From positions 1-64,000 of the forward strand of contig NZ_JACSPV010000017.1 in NCBI RefSeq assembly GCF_014836955.1: DNA of 64,000 bases, read 5' to 3'. Source of the stretch: Bacillus norwichensis. Its GTDB lineage: Bacteria; Bacillota; Bacilli; Bacillales; Bacillaceae_C. How positions within the stretch are numbered: position 1 is the stretch's first letter; every line of letters starts with the position of its first letter. A program made the translations under genes and the position numbers. A model generated the notes under the pieces. That model worked only from the letters and a program-made list of their open reading frames with translations. It searched no databases and was not told where the DNA came from. Of the stretch, positions 27,257-36,773 are shown piece after piece.

Positions 27257-29341
27257 ATGGATACATTTGATTTAAGCGAGTTTTTAGGAGTATTCTTAGA
27301 TGAAGTCGATGAGCAGCTGGATATTATTGACCAGGAGATTCTTGTGCTGGAACAAGAAGGGGAATCTCCAGAAGTCATACAAAGACTTTTCCGCGCTGCG
27401 CATACATTAAAAGGTTCGTCTGCAACAATGGGTTTTGAGGATATGACAAAGCTGACTCATGAAATGGAGCATTTGCTTGATCATGTCCGCAATGGCCGGC
27501 TGTCAGTCACTCATGATTTAATCAACCTTTTATTCAAGTGCCTGGATGAATTAAAACAGCTGAAGGAAGAAATTGTTTCGGGTCAAGACCCAAGAACAGA
27601 CATTACACCGCTAATTGAGGAAGTGGAAAACTTTTCCGGCCAAAAGCCACCAGAGAAGAAAGAGGAAGAAGCTTCTGATGGACCATATTCCCTAGAAATT
27701 CAAGGAGACATTGATTCATATAGGGGGCAGGGCCTGAACGTATATAAACTATCTGTCCAGATTTCCGCAGAATGTGAAATGAAATCAGTACGTGCTTTTT
27801 TAATTAAAAATCAGTTGGAATCAAGCGGAGCAGACATGATCCAAACCTCACCGGACTTTGAAAACCCTGATAATCAGGAATCGGATTATGAAAAAGTGCA
27901 GTTTCTTATTGCAACGCAACAGAGCCAGCCGGAAGTTTTTGATCTTGTAAAAATGATGACCGATGTTGATGAGGTAACCGTGGATGCTTTAGGACAGCAA
28001 GCTGCGGAAAAGGAAGCAGCAGTTGCTGTTGAAGTAGAAACTATTGAAAAAGCCCCAGAGCCTGCTGAAGAGAAGAAAAAGGCTGAGGCTACCCTACCGT
28101 CAAAGGCTGTGCCACAAAAAGCGGGCGAGAAAAAGCCAGCCAAAGGACGGCAGGCGTCCCAAACGATCCGAGTGGATGTGGAACGTTTGGAGCATCTCAT
28201 GAATCTAGTAGGAGAACTTGTTATTGACCAAACAAGAATCAGCCAAGTAAGCGGATTGCTTCATAACCGCTACACGGAAGATGATACCATTGATGATCTT
28301 GTTCAGGTTTCTGACCATGTTGCTCGTGTGATTGGGGAACTTCAGGAAAGTGTAATGAAAGTACGGATGCTGCCAATTGGGCAATTGTTCAGCAGGTTCC
28401 CAAGAATGGTCCGCGATCTGGCACAAACTCTGGATAAGGACATTGATCTTGTCATTGAAGGTCAGGAGACGGAATTGGACAGAACCGTCATTGAGAAAAT
28501 TGGAGATCCTTTGATTCACTTGATTCGAAATGCTGTAGACCATGGCCTTGAATCAAAAGAGGAAAGGGCTAAAACGAATAAGCCTGCAAAAGGTGTTTTA
28601 CGGATCACTGCCAGTCATGAAGAGAATCAAGTAGTCATCACAGTTGGAGATGACGGTGCAGGAATAGATCCTGAAAAAATGAAAAATTCGGCGATGAAAA
28701 AAGGCATCCTTACTGCTGAAGAAGCTGAAAAGCTTACTGATGATGAAGCGGCTTACCTCATTTTCCGTCCAGGCTTTTCCACAGCTAAAGAAGTGAGCGA
28801 TGTCTCTGGACGTGGAGTTGGAATGGATATCGTCCGCAGCCATATTGAAAGCTTGAATGGAATCATTGAACTGGATACAAAGCTAGGGCAAGGTACTTCT
28901 TTTAAAATTAAGTTGCCATTGACATTGGCTATCATTACAGGTCTGATTATTAGATTGGCTGATAGGACCTTTATATTGCCAATGAGCAATGTCGTTGAAA
29001 TTGTCCGGATTCATCCAGATACAATTCAAACAATCAAAGGTAAATCGATCGTGGTTGTCCGAGAACAAGTGCTGCCTGTTGTTTGGCTCCACGACTTGCT
29101 CCAAATTCCACGGGGAGCTTCGGAAAATAGGCAGCTCCCAGTTGTAATTGTAGGAGTAGGCGAGAAAAAGATTGCTCTGATTGTTGATGAACTCCAAGGA
29201 AATCAGGAAATTGTTGTTAAATCATTAGGGAAATATGTAGGAAAAATAAACGGAATCTCCGGGGCTACCATTTTAGGAGATGGCCGGGTAGAACTGATAC
29301 TGGAAGTGGCCGGTATTAATAGAATGATTAATAATGTATAA
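27257..29341 (+). CDS. cheA: CheA chemotaxis histidine kinase
   Basis: 694 residues with the full CheA set. P1 HPt (phosphorylated His49 in FRAAHTLKGSSATMGF), a P2-like CheY-binding domain (about 155-235), a Pro/Ala/Lys-rich linker (about 245-295), P3 dimerisation (RVDVERLEHLMNLVGELVID), P4 ATPase (HLIRNAVDHGLE; DDGAGI; GRGVGMDIV), and P5 CheW-like regulatory domain to the end. It autophosphorylates on MCP signals and passes phosphate to CheY and CheB. AGGTGGTGA precedes the ATG. It is followed by cheY after 25 bases. Confidence 0.95.
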   Translation: MDTFDLSEFLGVFLDEVDEQLDIIDQEILVLEQEGESPEVIQRLFRAAHTLKGSSATMGFEDMTKLTHEMEHLLDHVRNGRLSVTHDLINLLFKCLDELKQLKEEIVSGQDPRTDITPLIEEVENFSGQKPPEKKEEEASDGPYSLEIQGDIDSYRGQGLNVYKLSVQISAECEMKSVRAFLIKNQLESSGADMIQTSPDFENPDNQESDYEKVQFLIATQQSQPEVFDLVKMMTDVDEVTVDALGQQAAEKEAAVAVEVETIEKAPEPAEEKKKAEATLPSKAVPQKAGEKKPAKGRQASQTIRVDVERLEHLMNLVGELVIDQTRISQVSGLLHNRYTEDDTIDDLVQVSDHVARVIGELQESVMKVRMLPIGQLFSRFPRMVRDLAQTLDKDIDLVIEGQETELDRTVIEKIGDPLIHLIRNAVDHGLESKEERAKTNKPAKGVLRITASHEENQVVITVGDDGAGIDPEKMKNSAMKKGILTAEEAEKLTDDEAAYLIFRPGFSTAKEVSDVSGRGVGMDIVRSHIESLNGIIELDTKLGQGTSFKIKLPLTLAIITGLIIRLADRTFILPMSNVVEIVRIHPDTIQTIKGKSIVVVREQVLPVVWLHDLLQIPRGASENRQLPVVIVGVGEKKIALIVDELQGNQEIVVKSLGKYVGKINGISGATILGDGRVELILEVAGINRMINNV

Positions 29342-29366
29342 ATTTATGAACTGGAAGTGAGATTAT

Positions 29367-29726
29367 ATGAAAATTTTAATAGTAGATGATGCGGCATTTA
29401 TGAGAATGACTTTAAGGAAGATGTTGGAAGAGTTCGGTCATGAGGTAATCGGAGAAGCTGTTGACGGGAATGATGCGGTAGAAAAATATAAAGAACTGAA
29501 ACCAGATTTGGTTACAATGGATATCACCATGCCAAATAAAGACGGAATTACGGCTACGAAAGAAATCAAGCAATATGATCCGAATGCAAAAGTTCTCATT
29601 TCTTCCGCTATGGGGCAGGAGTCAATGGTGAAAGAAGCAATCATCGCAGGAGCGGTTGATTTCATTGTTAAACCGATCAATCCACAAAGAATGATGAATG
29701 CGGTAGCCAAGGCGGGAAAGAACTGA
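29367..29726 (+). CDS. cheY: CheY response regulator
   Basis: 119 residues, a lone receiver domain. The acidic pocket is Asp7-Asp8, the phosphoacceptor Asp52 (LVTMDITMPNKDG), the switch Ser80 (VLISSAMGQ) and Lys102 (FIVKPINP). It would carry the CheA signal to the flagellar switch. The sequence is close to CheY of the Bacillus fla/che operon. GGAAGTGA precedes the ATG. It ends the cheW-cheA-cheY run; about 300 bases without a gene follow before cheR. Confidence 0.93.
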   Translation: MKILIVDDAAFMRMTLRKMLEEFGHEVIGEAVDGNDAVEKYKELKPDLVTMDITMPNKDGITATKEIKQYDPNAKVLISSAMGQESMVKEAIIAGAVDFIVKPINPQRMMNAVAKAGKN

Positions 29727-29938
29727 TTTGAAGGAAGGCAGACCTTTAGTAATCTGTTCATGTTCAGGCTGCTAGTGAAGACTGAAATGAAGATTACCTT
29801 TACATAATGAAGCAGTTATAAGAGACCAAATGCATTAATGGAACTGACAAGTGGTTAAGCATGAGTCATCTTTCCGACTTTTTTATTATCACGCCCTATG
29901 CTTTTCAGGTAGGGAGTTTGTTGAAGTATCAGGAACTA

Positions 29939-29973
29939 CTATCCATAGCATTAATGATAGATGCTATGGATAG
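29939..29973 (+). other. Perfect 13-bp inverted repeat between cheY and cheR
   Basis: CTATCCATAGCAT, nine-base spacer, ATGCTATGGATAG. No U-tract follows, so it is not an ordinary terminator. It lies 50 bases before cheR. It may be an operator, a processing site or an RNA stabiliser. The rest of the 29727-30022 gap shows no gene. Confidence 0.6.
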
Positions 29974-30022
29974 AGCAGAAATAAATGTAATGTTTGAAAA
30001 GTAAAGAGCTGAAGGTGAAGTA

Positions 30023-30814
30023 ATGCTTGAAGTATTGGACCAAAACCAAGATTACGATTTATTTATCCAGAGAATCAAGAGGCAGACAAACATCGACTTG
30101 CACTCTTATAAAGAAGATCAAATGAAGCGGAGATTGGCAGCCTTAAAAAGTAGAAAAGGCTTTCGGACATTTGATGAATTCTATAAAGCTATGATGCAGG
30201 ATGAAATTCTTTATGAAGAATTTTTAAATCATATGACGATCAATGTCACAGAATTTTTTCGCAATCCCTCTAGGTGGGATGTGTTGGAAAATAAAATTAT
30301 ACCTGAACTACTGAAGGAAAAGAAAAGAATTAAATGCTGGAGTGCTGCATGTTCAACGGGGGAAGAACCATACAGCCTGGCCATGCTGCTTTCTTCGTTT
30401 CTGGACTGGAAAGATATACGGATATTAGCGACAGATATCAATCAAAAAGTCATTGATCAAGCAAAATCTGGCATATTCAACACAGGGACACTGAAAAATC
30501 TCTCCCCTTATTACCGGGAACAATTTTTTGCCAATCAGGGAAGACAGCATGTGATTGCAGAAAAGGTAAGAAAAAGCGTTCATTTTAGACAGCAGGATCT
30601 CTTGGCTGATCCTTTTGAGCAGGGATTTGATTTAATCATCTGTCGCAATGTCTTAATTTATTTTACCGACGAGGCGAAAGATCTTCTATTTCAGAAATTC
30701 AGCCGTGCACTGAATAAAGGTGGGTATCTTTTCGTCGGTGGCTCCGAGCAGATTTTTCAGCCGCAAAAGTATCAGTTGAAAGAAGCGGACACGTTTTTTT
30801 ACAAAAAGATGTAG
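30023..30814 (+). CDS. cheR: CheR MCP glutamate methyltransferase
   Basis: 263 residues. The N-terminal helical domain (about 1-75) includes YKEDQMKRRLAALKSRKGF. The SAM-binding domain shows NVTEFFRNPSRWDVL, the WSAACSTGEEPYSLAML motif I loop, and DLIICRNVLIYF. It methylates receptor glutamates using S-adenosylmethionine for adaptation. GAAGGTGAAG precedes the ATG. It is followed by cheB after 11 bases, so methylation and demethylation enzymes are co-expressed. No cheC, cheD or cheV gene is seen in this cluster. Confidence 0.94.
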   Translation: MLEVLDQNQDYDLFIQRIKRQTNIDLHSYKEDQMKRRLAALKSRKGFRTFDEFYKAMMQDEILYEEFLNHMTINVTEFFRNPSRWDVLENKIIPELLKEKKRIKCWSAACSTGEEPYSLAMLLSSFLDWKDIRILATDINQKVIDQAKSGIFNTGTLKNLSPYYREQFFANQGRQHVIAEKVRKSVHFRQQDLLADPFEQGFDLIICRNVLIYFTDEAKDLLFQKFSRALNKGGYLFVGGSEQIFQPQKYQLKEADTFFYKKM

Positions 30815-30825
30815 GTGAGATTGAT

Positions 30826-31902
30826 ATGGGAAAAATTAAAGTCCTTATCGTAGATGATTCTATTTTCATGCGGAAGCTTATTTCTGATTTCGTATCAAAG
30901 GATGATCGTTTAGAAGTAGCAGCGACCGCAAAGAACGGCCTAGAGGCTATCGAACTGACCGAAAAATTGAAGCCGGATGTCATTACGATGGATGTGGAAA
31001 TGCCTGAAATGGATGGGTTGACGGCGTTAAAGCATATTATGCAAAGATTCCCGACCCCTGTTCTAATGGTCAGCTCTTTGACAGAAAAAGGGGCTTATGA
31101 GACGATCAAGGCTTTACAGCTTGGAGCAGTGGATTTTATTCAAAAACCATCCGGGTCTGTCTCTCTGGACTTGTTTCGGGTCAGGGAAGAACTGATTCTC
31201 AAAATCAAGGCAGTCGCGAAAGCGCGTCTGGCGAAAATTGAAGCTCCAGTTCGCAGAGAAGCAGTACAGCTCAAAACGAAGCCAGTCATTCAAAAAATAG
31301 AAAAGTCACAGCAGGTTATCACTGGTTTCAAACAATTATTTGTTGTTGGGACATCGACAGGAGGACCGAAAGCACTTGAAACGGTCATCACGGGTTTGCC
31401 TGCTGGTTTCAAAGACCCTCTTCTCGTCGTACAACATATGCCTCCAAAATTTACGGAATACCTGGCTAAAAGACTTGACAGCATTTCAAATATGAATGTT
31501 GTCGAGGCGCAGAATAATCAGGTTATCAGCGGAGGGACAGTTTATATTGCCCCTGGGGATTATCACATGGGGGTACGTCAAAGAGGGAATGAATACAGAA
31601 TTGTGCTGAATAAAGAAGCGCAGTGCAACGGACATCGCCCTTCCGTTGATGTCTTATACGATTCAGTTAGTAAACTAACCGGATTAAAACGCCATTATAT
31701 TATCATGACAGGAATGGGCGGAGATGGAGCTGCCGCAATGAAAAGAGCAAAGGATTCAGGAGCAGCTATTACGACGATTGCAGAATCCGAGGAGACATGT
31801 ATCGTATACGGAATGCCGAAAACGGCTGTTAATCTTGGCTGTGTCGATCACATTCTCCCACTAACTCGCATTTCTACCAAAATGATTGAGTTGTCCAAAT
31901 AA
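30826..31902 (+). CDS. cheB: CheB protein-glutamate methylesterase/response regulator
   Basis: 358 residues. Receiver domain (1-120) with Asp10-Asp11 and phosphoacceptor Asp56 (ITMDVEMPEMDG), a linker of about 40 residues, then the methylesterase domain with catalytic Ser177 (VVGTSTGGP), His204 (VVQHMPPKFT) and Asp300 (GMGGDGA). It removes methyl groups from, and deamidates, MCP glutamates when phosphorylated by CheA. TAGGTGAGATTG precedes the ATG. A weak hairpin (GCTCTCGG/TCGGGAGC) follows the stop, then MCP 6. Confidence 0.95.
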   Translation: MGKIKVLIVDDSIFMRKLISDFVSKDDRLEVAATAKNGLEAIELTEKLKPDVITMDVEMPEMDGLTALKHIMQRFPTPVLMVSSLTEKGAYETIKALQLGAVDFIQKPSGSVSLDLFRVREELILKIKAVAKARLAKIEAPVRREAVQLKTKPVIQKIEKSQQVITGFKQLFVVGTSTGGPKALETVITGLPAGFKDPLLVVQHMPPKFTEYLAKRLDSISNMNVVEAQNNQVISGGTVYIAPGDYHMGVRQRGNEYRIVLNKEAQCNGHRPSVDVLYDSVSKLTGLKRHYIIMTGMGGDGAAAMKRAKDSGAAITTIAESEETCIVYGMPKTAVNLGCVDHILPLTRISTKMIELSK

Positions 31903-32025
31903 AAGTACATAATTGAATCAGCTCTCGGTATTAATCGGGAGCCTCTCTTTATAAAGAATTTTTTCACTTTTAATTTTGTTTTGAATTATTGAATGAATGG
32001 GATTTTTTAAAAGGGGGTATAAAGA

Positions 32026-33612
32026 ATGAAGTTTTTCTCAAGATTTTTGAATTTAAAAACATCATTGAAGTTAATATTCGCTTTTATTTTCATAGCCTGC
32101 ATCCAGATAGGTGGCGGTTTTTTCGCAGTCTATAACATGGGGAAACTGAATGAGAACACAGAAAATATGTATGGTGAAAGCCTTCAGCCTATTCAATATT
32201 TGAATGAGACAAGATACCTTTTTCAAGAGTTAAAAGTAAACTGGCGTGATATTTTTATCAGTGTCTCCAATAAAGAGAGGGAGAAGCTTTTGGAAGATGT
32301 CAAAGATGCAAGAACCGAAATCAACCGGAATATTGAGTTATACAGCAGAACATCACTGAATAAAGAGCAGAAAGAATTGCTGAATAGATTTGAAACAGAA
32401 TTGGCTCAATACAACCGAGAATATGACAGATCGATAGAAGTCATTATTAAAAATGATACTAAATACTTTAATCAAATGAACTTGAGCAAATTGCAAATTG
32501 AATTGGGGATCATAATCAATAAACTGATAGAAATCAATACTGCTGAAGCAGAAAATGAGAATATGGATTCTGGAAAAACATATACAATGGTGAAAACAAT
32601 CACTTTGTTTAATATTACGTTAACTTTTATACTGTGTATCTTTTTTGGATTTCTGATCTCGCGTCTTATTGCTAAACCGCTTAATCGAGTCGTCCGTCTT
32701 GTTGAGAAAGTGGCTGATGGAGATTTGACGGAAACGACTGATATCCAAACAAAGGATGAAATTGGAGTACTGGCACAGTCTGTTAACCGAATGGTAGCCA
32801 ACTTAAGGGAAATGATTCAAAAGATATTGAATGCAGCTGAAAATCTGTCGGCATCCTCGGAGCAGGTATCCGCAAACACTGACGAGATTGCCAGTGCCAG
32901 CGCCAATCAGGCGAATGCTGCACAGACGATGAATGAGCTGTTCAGTGAATTGTCGGATACGATTCATTCTGTTGCCAAAAATACGGAACAGGCGGCTAAA
33001 CTGGCAAATGAAACCATCACAATTGCGCAGGATGGAGAAGAAGTTGTGCTATCCTCTGTGGAGGGAGCTAATGTTGTCAGTGACCAAATGGCCAATTTGG
33101 AGCAGAATTCAAATAAGATTGGTGAAATTATTGAAGTTATTGACGACATTGCAGATCAGACAAATCTATTAGCATTGAATGCCGCCATTGAAGCCGCACG
33201 TGCCGGGGAGCAAGGAAGGGGTTTCGCCGTTGTGGCTGAGGAGGTTCGAAAGCTTGCTGAAAGAAGTGGAGAGGCAACAAAACAGATTACCTCAATCATC
33301 AAAGAGATGCAAGATAACACGGAGTTGAGTATAACATCAGTGCAAGATGGACTTCTTATTACACAAAAAACTGGCGCGGCCTTTGAACGAATAATTAAAA
33401 TGGTAAAAGATACAGGACATAAAGTGACGGAAATAGCCAGTGCCAGTGAGCAGCAGGCTGCTCAGTCGTCTGAGGTGTTACATTTCATTGAAAGTATATC
33501 TGCGGCAACTGAAGAGGCAAGTGCAAGTAGTGAAGAAACTGCTTCCACTGCTCATTCCTTGACCGAACTGGCAGAAAAATTGAATGTGTCTGTTTCCAAT
33601 TTTAAGCTCTAG
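32026..33612 (+). CDS. Methyl-accepting chemotaxis protein 6 (group I)
   Basis: 528 residues: TM1 ([20 protein letters not shown]), helical sensor with [10 protein letters not shown]2 ([19 protein letters not shown]), HAMP ([19 protein letters not shown]) and signalling domain with tip [20 protein letters not shown]. It groups with the MCPs at 16529 and 24887, but its sensor lacks their YxxYxGGD motif ([12 protein letters not shown] instead), pointing to a different ligand. AAAAGGGGGTAT precedes the ATG. It is separated from cheB by about 120 bases. A reverse family-1 repeat begins right after its stop. Confidence 0.93.
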   Translation: MKFFSRFLNLKTSLKLIFAFIFIACIQIGGGFFAVYNMGKLNENTENMYGESLQPIQYLNETRYLFQELKVNWRDIFISVSNKEREKLLEDVKDARTEINRNIELYSRTSLNKEQKELLNRFETELAQYNREYDRSIEVIIKNDTKYFNQMNLSKLQIELGIIINKLIEINTAEAENENMDSGKTYTMVKTITLFNITLTFILCIFFGFLISRLIAKPLNRVVRLVEKVADGDLTETTDIQTKDEIGVLAQSVNRMVANLREMIQKILNAAENLSASSEQVSANTDEIASASANQANAAQTMNELFSELSDTIHSVAKNTEQAAKLANETITIAQDGEEVVLSSVEGANVVSDQMANLEQNSNKIGEIIEVIDDIADQTNLLALNAAIEAARAGEQGRGFAVVAEEVRKLAERSGEATKQITSIIKEMQDNTELSITSVQDGLLITQKTGAAFERIIKMVKDTGHKVTEIASASEQQAAQSSEVLHFIESISAATEEASASSEETASTAHSLTELAEKLNVSVSNFKL

Positions 33613-33772
33613 ATCAAACACACCTTGGTGTATTTGCGCCCAGATTTTATCGGGCTCGGCGAGGCATTCGCCGGAGGCTTTAATTTCATTCAGCCAGGGT
33701 TTAAACTAATACGCATTGTGTGTTTATCTCACCACTTACAGAGGTGGAAGATTTCATGAAGTAAAATATCCT
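33613..33772 (-). repeat. Family-1 structured repeat, copy F, reverse orientation
   Basis: Read on the minus strand: TACTTCATGAAATCTTCC, CCACCTCTGTAAGTGGTGAGAT, GTTTAAACCCTGGCTGAATG, AAAGCCTCCGGCGAATGCC, GAGCCCGATAAAATCTGGGC and GCAAATACACCAAGGTGTGTTTGAT. It abuts the stop of MCP 6 and could act as its transcript end. Confidence 0.7.
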
Positions 33773-33895
33773 TATTCAATAAAATAAGTGGGAAATGAAA
33801 GAAGGCTTGTTGCAAAAAACAAGTCTTTCTCACTTTATTTTGATAAAATAGATATGATTGTAAAACTCAAATAAAAGACGAAAGAGTTGAAGCAC

Positions 33896-34966
33896 ATGGA
33901 GACACTTAAAATAGCTGTCATTCCGGGGGATGGAATCGGTCCTGAAGTTATTGCAGAAGGAATTAAAGCCCTGCAAAAAGCTGCTCAGTTAGATGGAAGG
34001 GTTCAATTTGAATTTACCCATTTTCCTTGGGGCTGCGAATATTATCTTGAGCATGGCAGAATGATGGATGAAGATGGAATAGATCGCTTAAAGGAATTCG
34101 ACGCCATTTATTTGGGTGCTGTCGGCTATCCTGGTGTTCCTGACCATATATCCCTTTGGGATTTGCTGTTGCGAATCCGGAAAAGCTTTGATCAATACGT
34201 GAATATACGCCCTATTCAGCTTTTGAATGGAGCACCTTGTCTGCTAAAAAACGGCAGCAAGGAAAAAATAGATATGTTGTTTATCCGTGAAAATAGCGAA
34301 GGTGAATATTCTGGGGCAGGGGACTGGCTCTTTAAAGGGAAGCCTGAAGAAGTGGTTCTTCAGACAGGTGTTTTTTCCAGGAAGGGAACTGAGCGGATTA
34401 TTCGCTATGCTTTTGAAACAGCAAAAGAAGCCGGAAAATCAGTAACAAGCATCAGTAAGGCAAACGCACTCAATTATTCTATGGTTTTTTGGGATGAAGT
34501 GTTTGAAGAGGTTAGCAAAGAGTATCCGGAAATTCAAACGTATTCATATCTGGTTGATGCTGCGGCCATGCATATGATCACTGATCCGGAACGTTTCGAA
34601 GTTGTAGTCACATCGAATCTATTCGGAGATATTTTAACTGATGTCGGCGCTGCACTTGCTGGTGGGATGGGGCTTGCTGCTGGTGCAAATATCAATCCGG
34701 AGAGGGAATACCCTTCCATGTTCGAACCGGTACATGGTTCAGCTCCTGATATCGCTGGAAAGGGAGTTGCCAATCCTCTAGCAACGGTCTGGTCAGCCAG
34801 CCAAATGTTTGACTTTTTCGGCTATAATGATTTGGGAGAGAAGCTTTTGAAAGCGATCGAAATAATTTTGGAAGAAAATAAGGTACTTACCCCTGATCTA
34901 GGAGGAAAAGCCTCTACATCGGAAGTTGGAGATCGCATTTCTGAAATTTTAGATGATCTTTTTTAA
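33896..34966 (+). CDS. ycsA: Tartrate/D-malate dehydrogenase-like enzyme (YcsA family)
   Basis: 356 residues of the isocitrate/isopropylmalate dehydrogenase superfamily. IAVIPGDGIGPEV opens the protein; the substrate loop reads LLRIRKSFDQYVNIRP; the metal and NAD site shows NLFGDILTDVGAALAGGMGLA and EPVHGSAPDIAGKGVANP. This pattern matches YcsA/TtuC/DmlA enzymes, which oxidise tartrate or D-malate with NAD+ and a divalent metal, rather than LeuB. The start is ATG 33896; a TTG nine bases earlier lacks a better ribosome site. A flavin reductase gene follows closely. The exact substrate is inferred. Confidence 0.88.
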   Translation: METLKIAVIPGDGIGPEVIAEGIKALQKAAQLDGRVQFEFTHFPWGCEYYLEHGRMMDEDGIDRLKEFDAIYLGAVGYPGVPDHISLWDLLLRIRKSFDQYVNIRPIQLLNGAPCLLKNGSKEKIDMLFIRENSEGEYSGAGDWLFKGKPEEVVLQTGVFSRKGTERIIRYAFETAKEAGKSVTSISKANALNYSMVFWDEVFEEVSKEYPEIQTYSYLVDAAAMHMITDPERFEVVVTSNLFGDILTDVGAALAGGMGLAAGANINPEREYPSMFEPVHGSAPDIAGKGVANPLATVWSASQMFDFFGYNDLGEKLLKAIEIILEENKVLTPDLGGKASTSEVGDRISEILDDLF

Positions 34967-35010
34967 AAACACTATTGAAGGATATAGGGGAAAAAGGAGA
35001 GAAGAATTAC

Positions 35011-35523
35011 ATGCCAAAAGAAGAAAAACAACAATTATTTAAAGAGGCGCTGGGAAATTATCCAACAGGTGTTACAATCGTGACTGCTGTTGCAGAGGAT
35101 GGGACTCCAGTAGGTCTTACTGTTAATTCATTTGCTTCCGTATCATTGGATCCTTTACTTATTTTATGGTCAGTCGACCATCGTGTATCATCCAAGGATG
35201 CTTTTATCAATGGGGAGACGTTTGCAGTACATATTTTGGCTGCGGATCAAGTGGAACTTTGCAAGACGTTTGCCACACCTAATGTCGACCGTTTTAGCCA
35301 ATGCAACTGGAACATGTCAGAGCATAATGTGCCTGTTATTGATGGAGCGTTTGCTGTTCTGCAATGCAAGTTGCATCAAGCCGTGGAAGCAGGTGACCAT
35401 ACAATTATCATTGGAGAAGTGGTGGATATTGCCGTCGAGAAACGCGATCCAATGCTCTATCACAGAAGAAATTTCGGATCTATTCCTGCCCAATTTTATA
35501 CAAACATTGATGAGAAAAAATAA
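35011..35523 (+). CDS. Flavin reductase family protein
   Basis: 170 residues, an FMN-binding split-barrel flavin reductase: LFKEALGNYPTGVTIVTA, GLTVNSFASVSLDPLLILWS and HRRNFGSIPAQF are typical. Such proteins supply reduced flavin to a monooxygenase or act as FMN reductases. ATG 35011 has AAGGAGAG upstream; the frame extends back to TTG 34975 but without a site. It follows the YcsA-like gene by 44 bases and is likely co-transcribed. No partner monooxygenase is adjacent. Confidence 0.88.
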   Translation: MPKEEKQQLFKEALGNYPTGVTIVTAVAEDGTPVGLTVNSFASVSLDPLLILWSVDHRVSSKDAFINGETFAVHILAADQVELCKTFATPNVDRFSQCNWNMSEHNVPVIDGAFAVLQCKLHQAVEAGDHTIIIGEVVDIAVEKRDPMLYHRRNFGSIPAQFYTNIDEKK

Positions 35524-35610
35524 CGAATATAGGTTGTGAATTAAAACGATAACAATCGTACAAACACTGTTCTAATCAATGCATTATGAATAAGAAAGGA
35601 TGATAGGAAG

Positions 35611-36363
35611 ATGGATGTCTTTTTTATAACAGGTGCTTCCAGAGGAATCGGTCTTGCTTTAAGTAAAAAGCTCATAGGTTCAAACAATGTGCTTGTTTGC
35701 ACGGCGCGTTCAAAGAATCAAGAGCTTGAGGAGCTTGCAAATGAACAAAATGGCAAACTGGTGTTTCTTGAGTTCGATTTGGCTGAAACCCCTCGTCTGG
35801 AAGAGCTGATGGATGCTATGATTTCTCATGTTCCGGAGTTTCCAAGTTCCATTACGCTCGTCAATAATGCTGGTATGATCGAACCAATTGGCCATACAGA
35901 GGACAATTCTCAGGCTGCAATTGAAAAGAACATTGCCGTCAACCTGACTGCACCAATGATTTTGACATCTGCCTTTATCCGAAAGCTCAAGGAAAAGCAT
36001 GTTCCAAAACGAGTTCTTAATATTTCATCCGGTGCGGGACGTCATGCATATGCTGGCTGGAGCAGTTATTGTGCGAGTAAGGCAGGACTTGACCATTACT
36101 CCAATACTGTGGCATTGGAACAGAAAAAAGAACCTTTCGGTGTGAAGATCGTGTCTGTTGCTCCAGGTATTATTGATACAGATATGCAAAAAGAGATACG
36201 GGCAACCAACACTCAGAAGTTTGGACTTGTAAAACAGTTTATCGAATATAAAGAAAAGGGACTGCTCAGCACACCAGAGGAGACAGCGTCTAAGCTTGCA
36301 GACCTGATCCAAAGCGATCACTTTTCGGAGTTGGACGTCCTGCTTGATTTGAGCACTATTTAA
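35611..36363 (+). CDS. yueD: Short-chain dehydrogenase (YueD, benzil reductase-like)
   Basis: 250 residues, Rossmann SDR: cofactor motif TGASRGIGLAL, NNAG motif (LVNNAGMIEP), catalytic Ser in NISSGAGR and YxxxK (YCASKAG), then the PGIIDTDMQ block. The sequence resembles B. subtilis YueD, an NADPH-dependent benzil-to-benzoin reductase whose natural substrate is unclear. AGAAAGGATGATAGG precedes the ATG. A terminator at 36381 ends the transcript. Confidence 0.85.
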   Translation: MDVFFITGASRGIGLALSKKLIGSNNVLVCTARSKNQELEELANEQNGKLVFLEFDLAETPRLEELMDAMISHVPEFPSSITLVNNAGMIEPIGHTEDNSQAAIEKNIAVNLTAPMILTSAFIRKLKEKHVPKRVLNISSGAGRHAYAGWSSYCASKAGLDHYSNTVALEQKKEPFGVKIVSVAPGIIDTDMQKEIRATNTQKFGLVKQFIEYKEKGLLSTPEETASKLADLIQSDHFSELDVLLDLSTI

Positions 36364-36380
36364 GCCTTTGCATTGGTATT

Positions 36381-36420
36381 AAAAAATCGCCTGCATTTAT
36401 ATGTGTGGGCGATTTTTTTA
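36381..36420 (+). terminator. Terminator after the YueD-like gene
   Basis: AAAAAATCGCC (36381-36391) pairs with GGCGATTTTTT (36408-36418). Confidence 0.8.
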
Positions 36421-36427
36421 TGAATAA

Positions 36428-36765
36428 AGAAAAATATAAGTTGTTATGGAAAATTTTATTCAAAGCAAGCTTTATCTTTGTTCAGCTACAACATGCAAGG
36501 ACGTCGCGTTCTGAGCCTGCCTCCGTACAAGAAGTCAATTGTACCACCGAAGCGACTTGAGGCGCCATCGGCCAGCGGCAAGGCTCAGGTCACAAGAAGT
36601 TCATTCGGGAAAAATATGCTCCTACGGTACAGTTTATTCCCTCGTCTCAAAACTGCATGAAGCTACTCAGGGAATGTAATTGAAATGAGCAGCTTTGCAG
36701 TGGTGGCTGAGGAACTCTCCATCAAAATTTCTCCTGAGCTTGCCGCCTAAGGCCGCATCTATCGT
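36428..36765 (+). repeat. Family-2 repeat, copy A
   Basis: Shares an opening (AAAATATAAGTTGTTATGGA, CTTTATCTTTGTTCAGCTAC) and an exact 17-base core ACGTCGCGTTCTGAGCC with 51668-51935. It shares ATATGCTCCTACGG...CAGTTTATTC, AATTGAAATGAGCAGCTT and CTTGCCGCCTAAGGCCGC with 46215-46455. It is GC richer than the surrounding gaps. It runs up to the 3' end of the minus-strand cyclase gene. No gene is seen in it. Confidence 0.65.
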
Positions 36766-36773
36766 TTTTCTTA

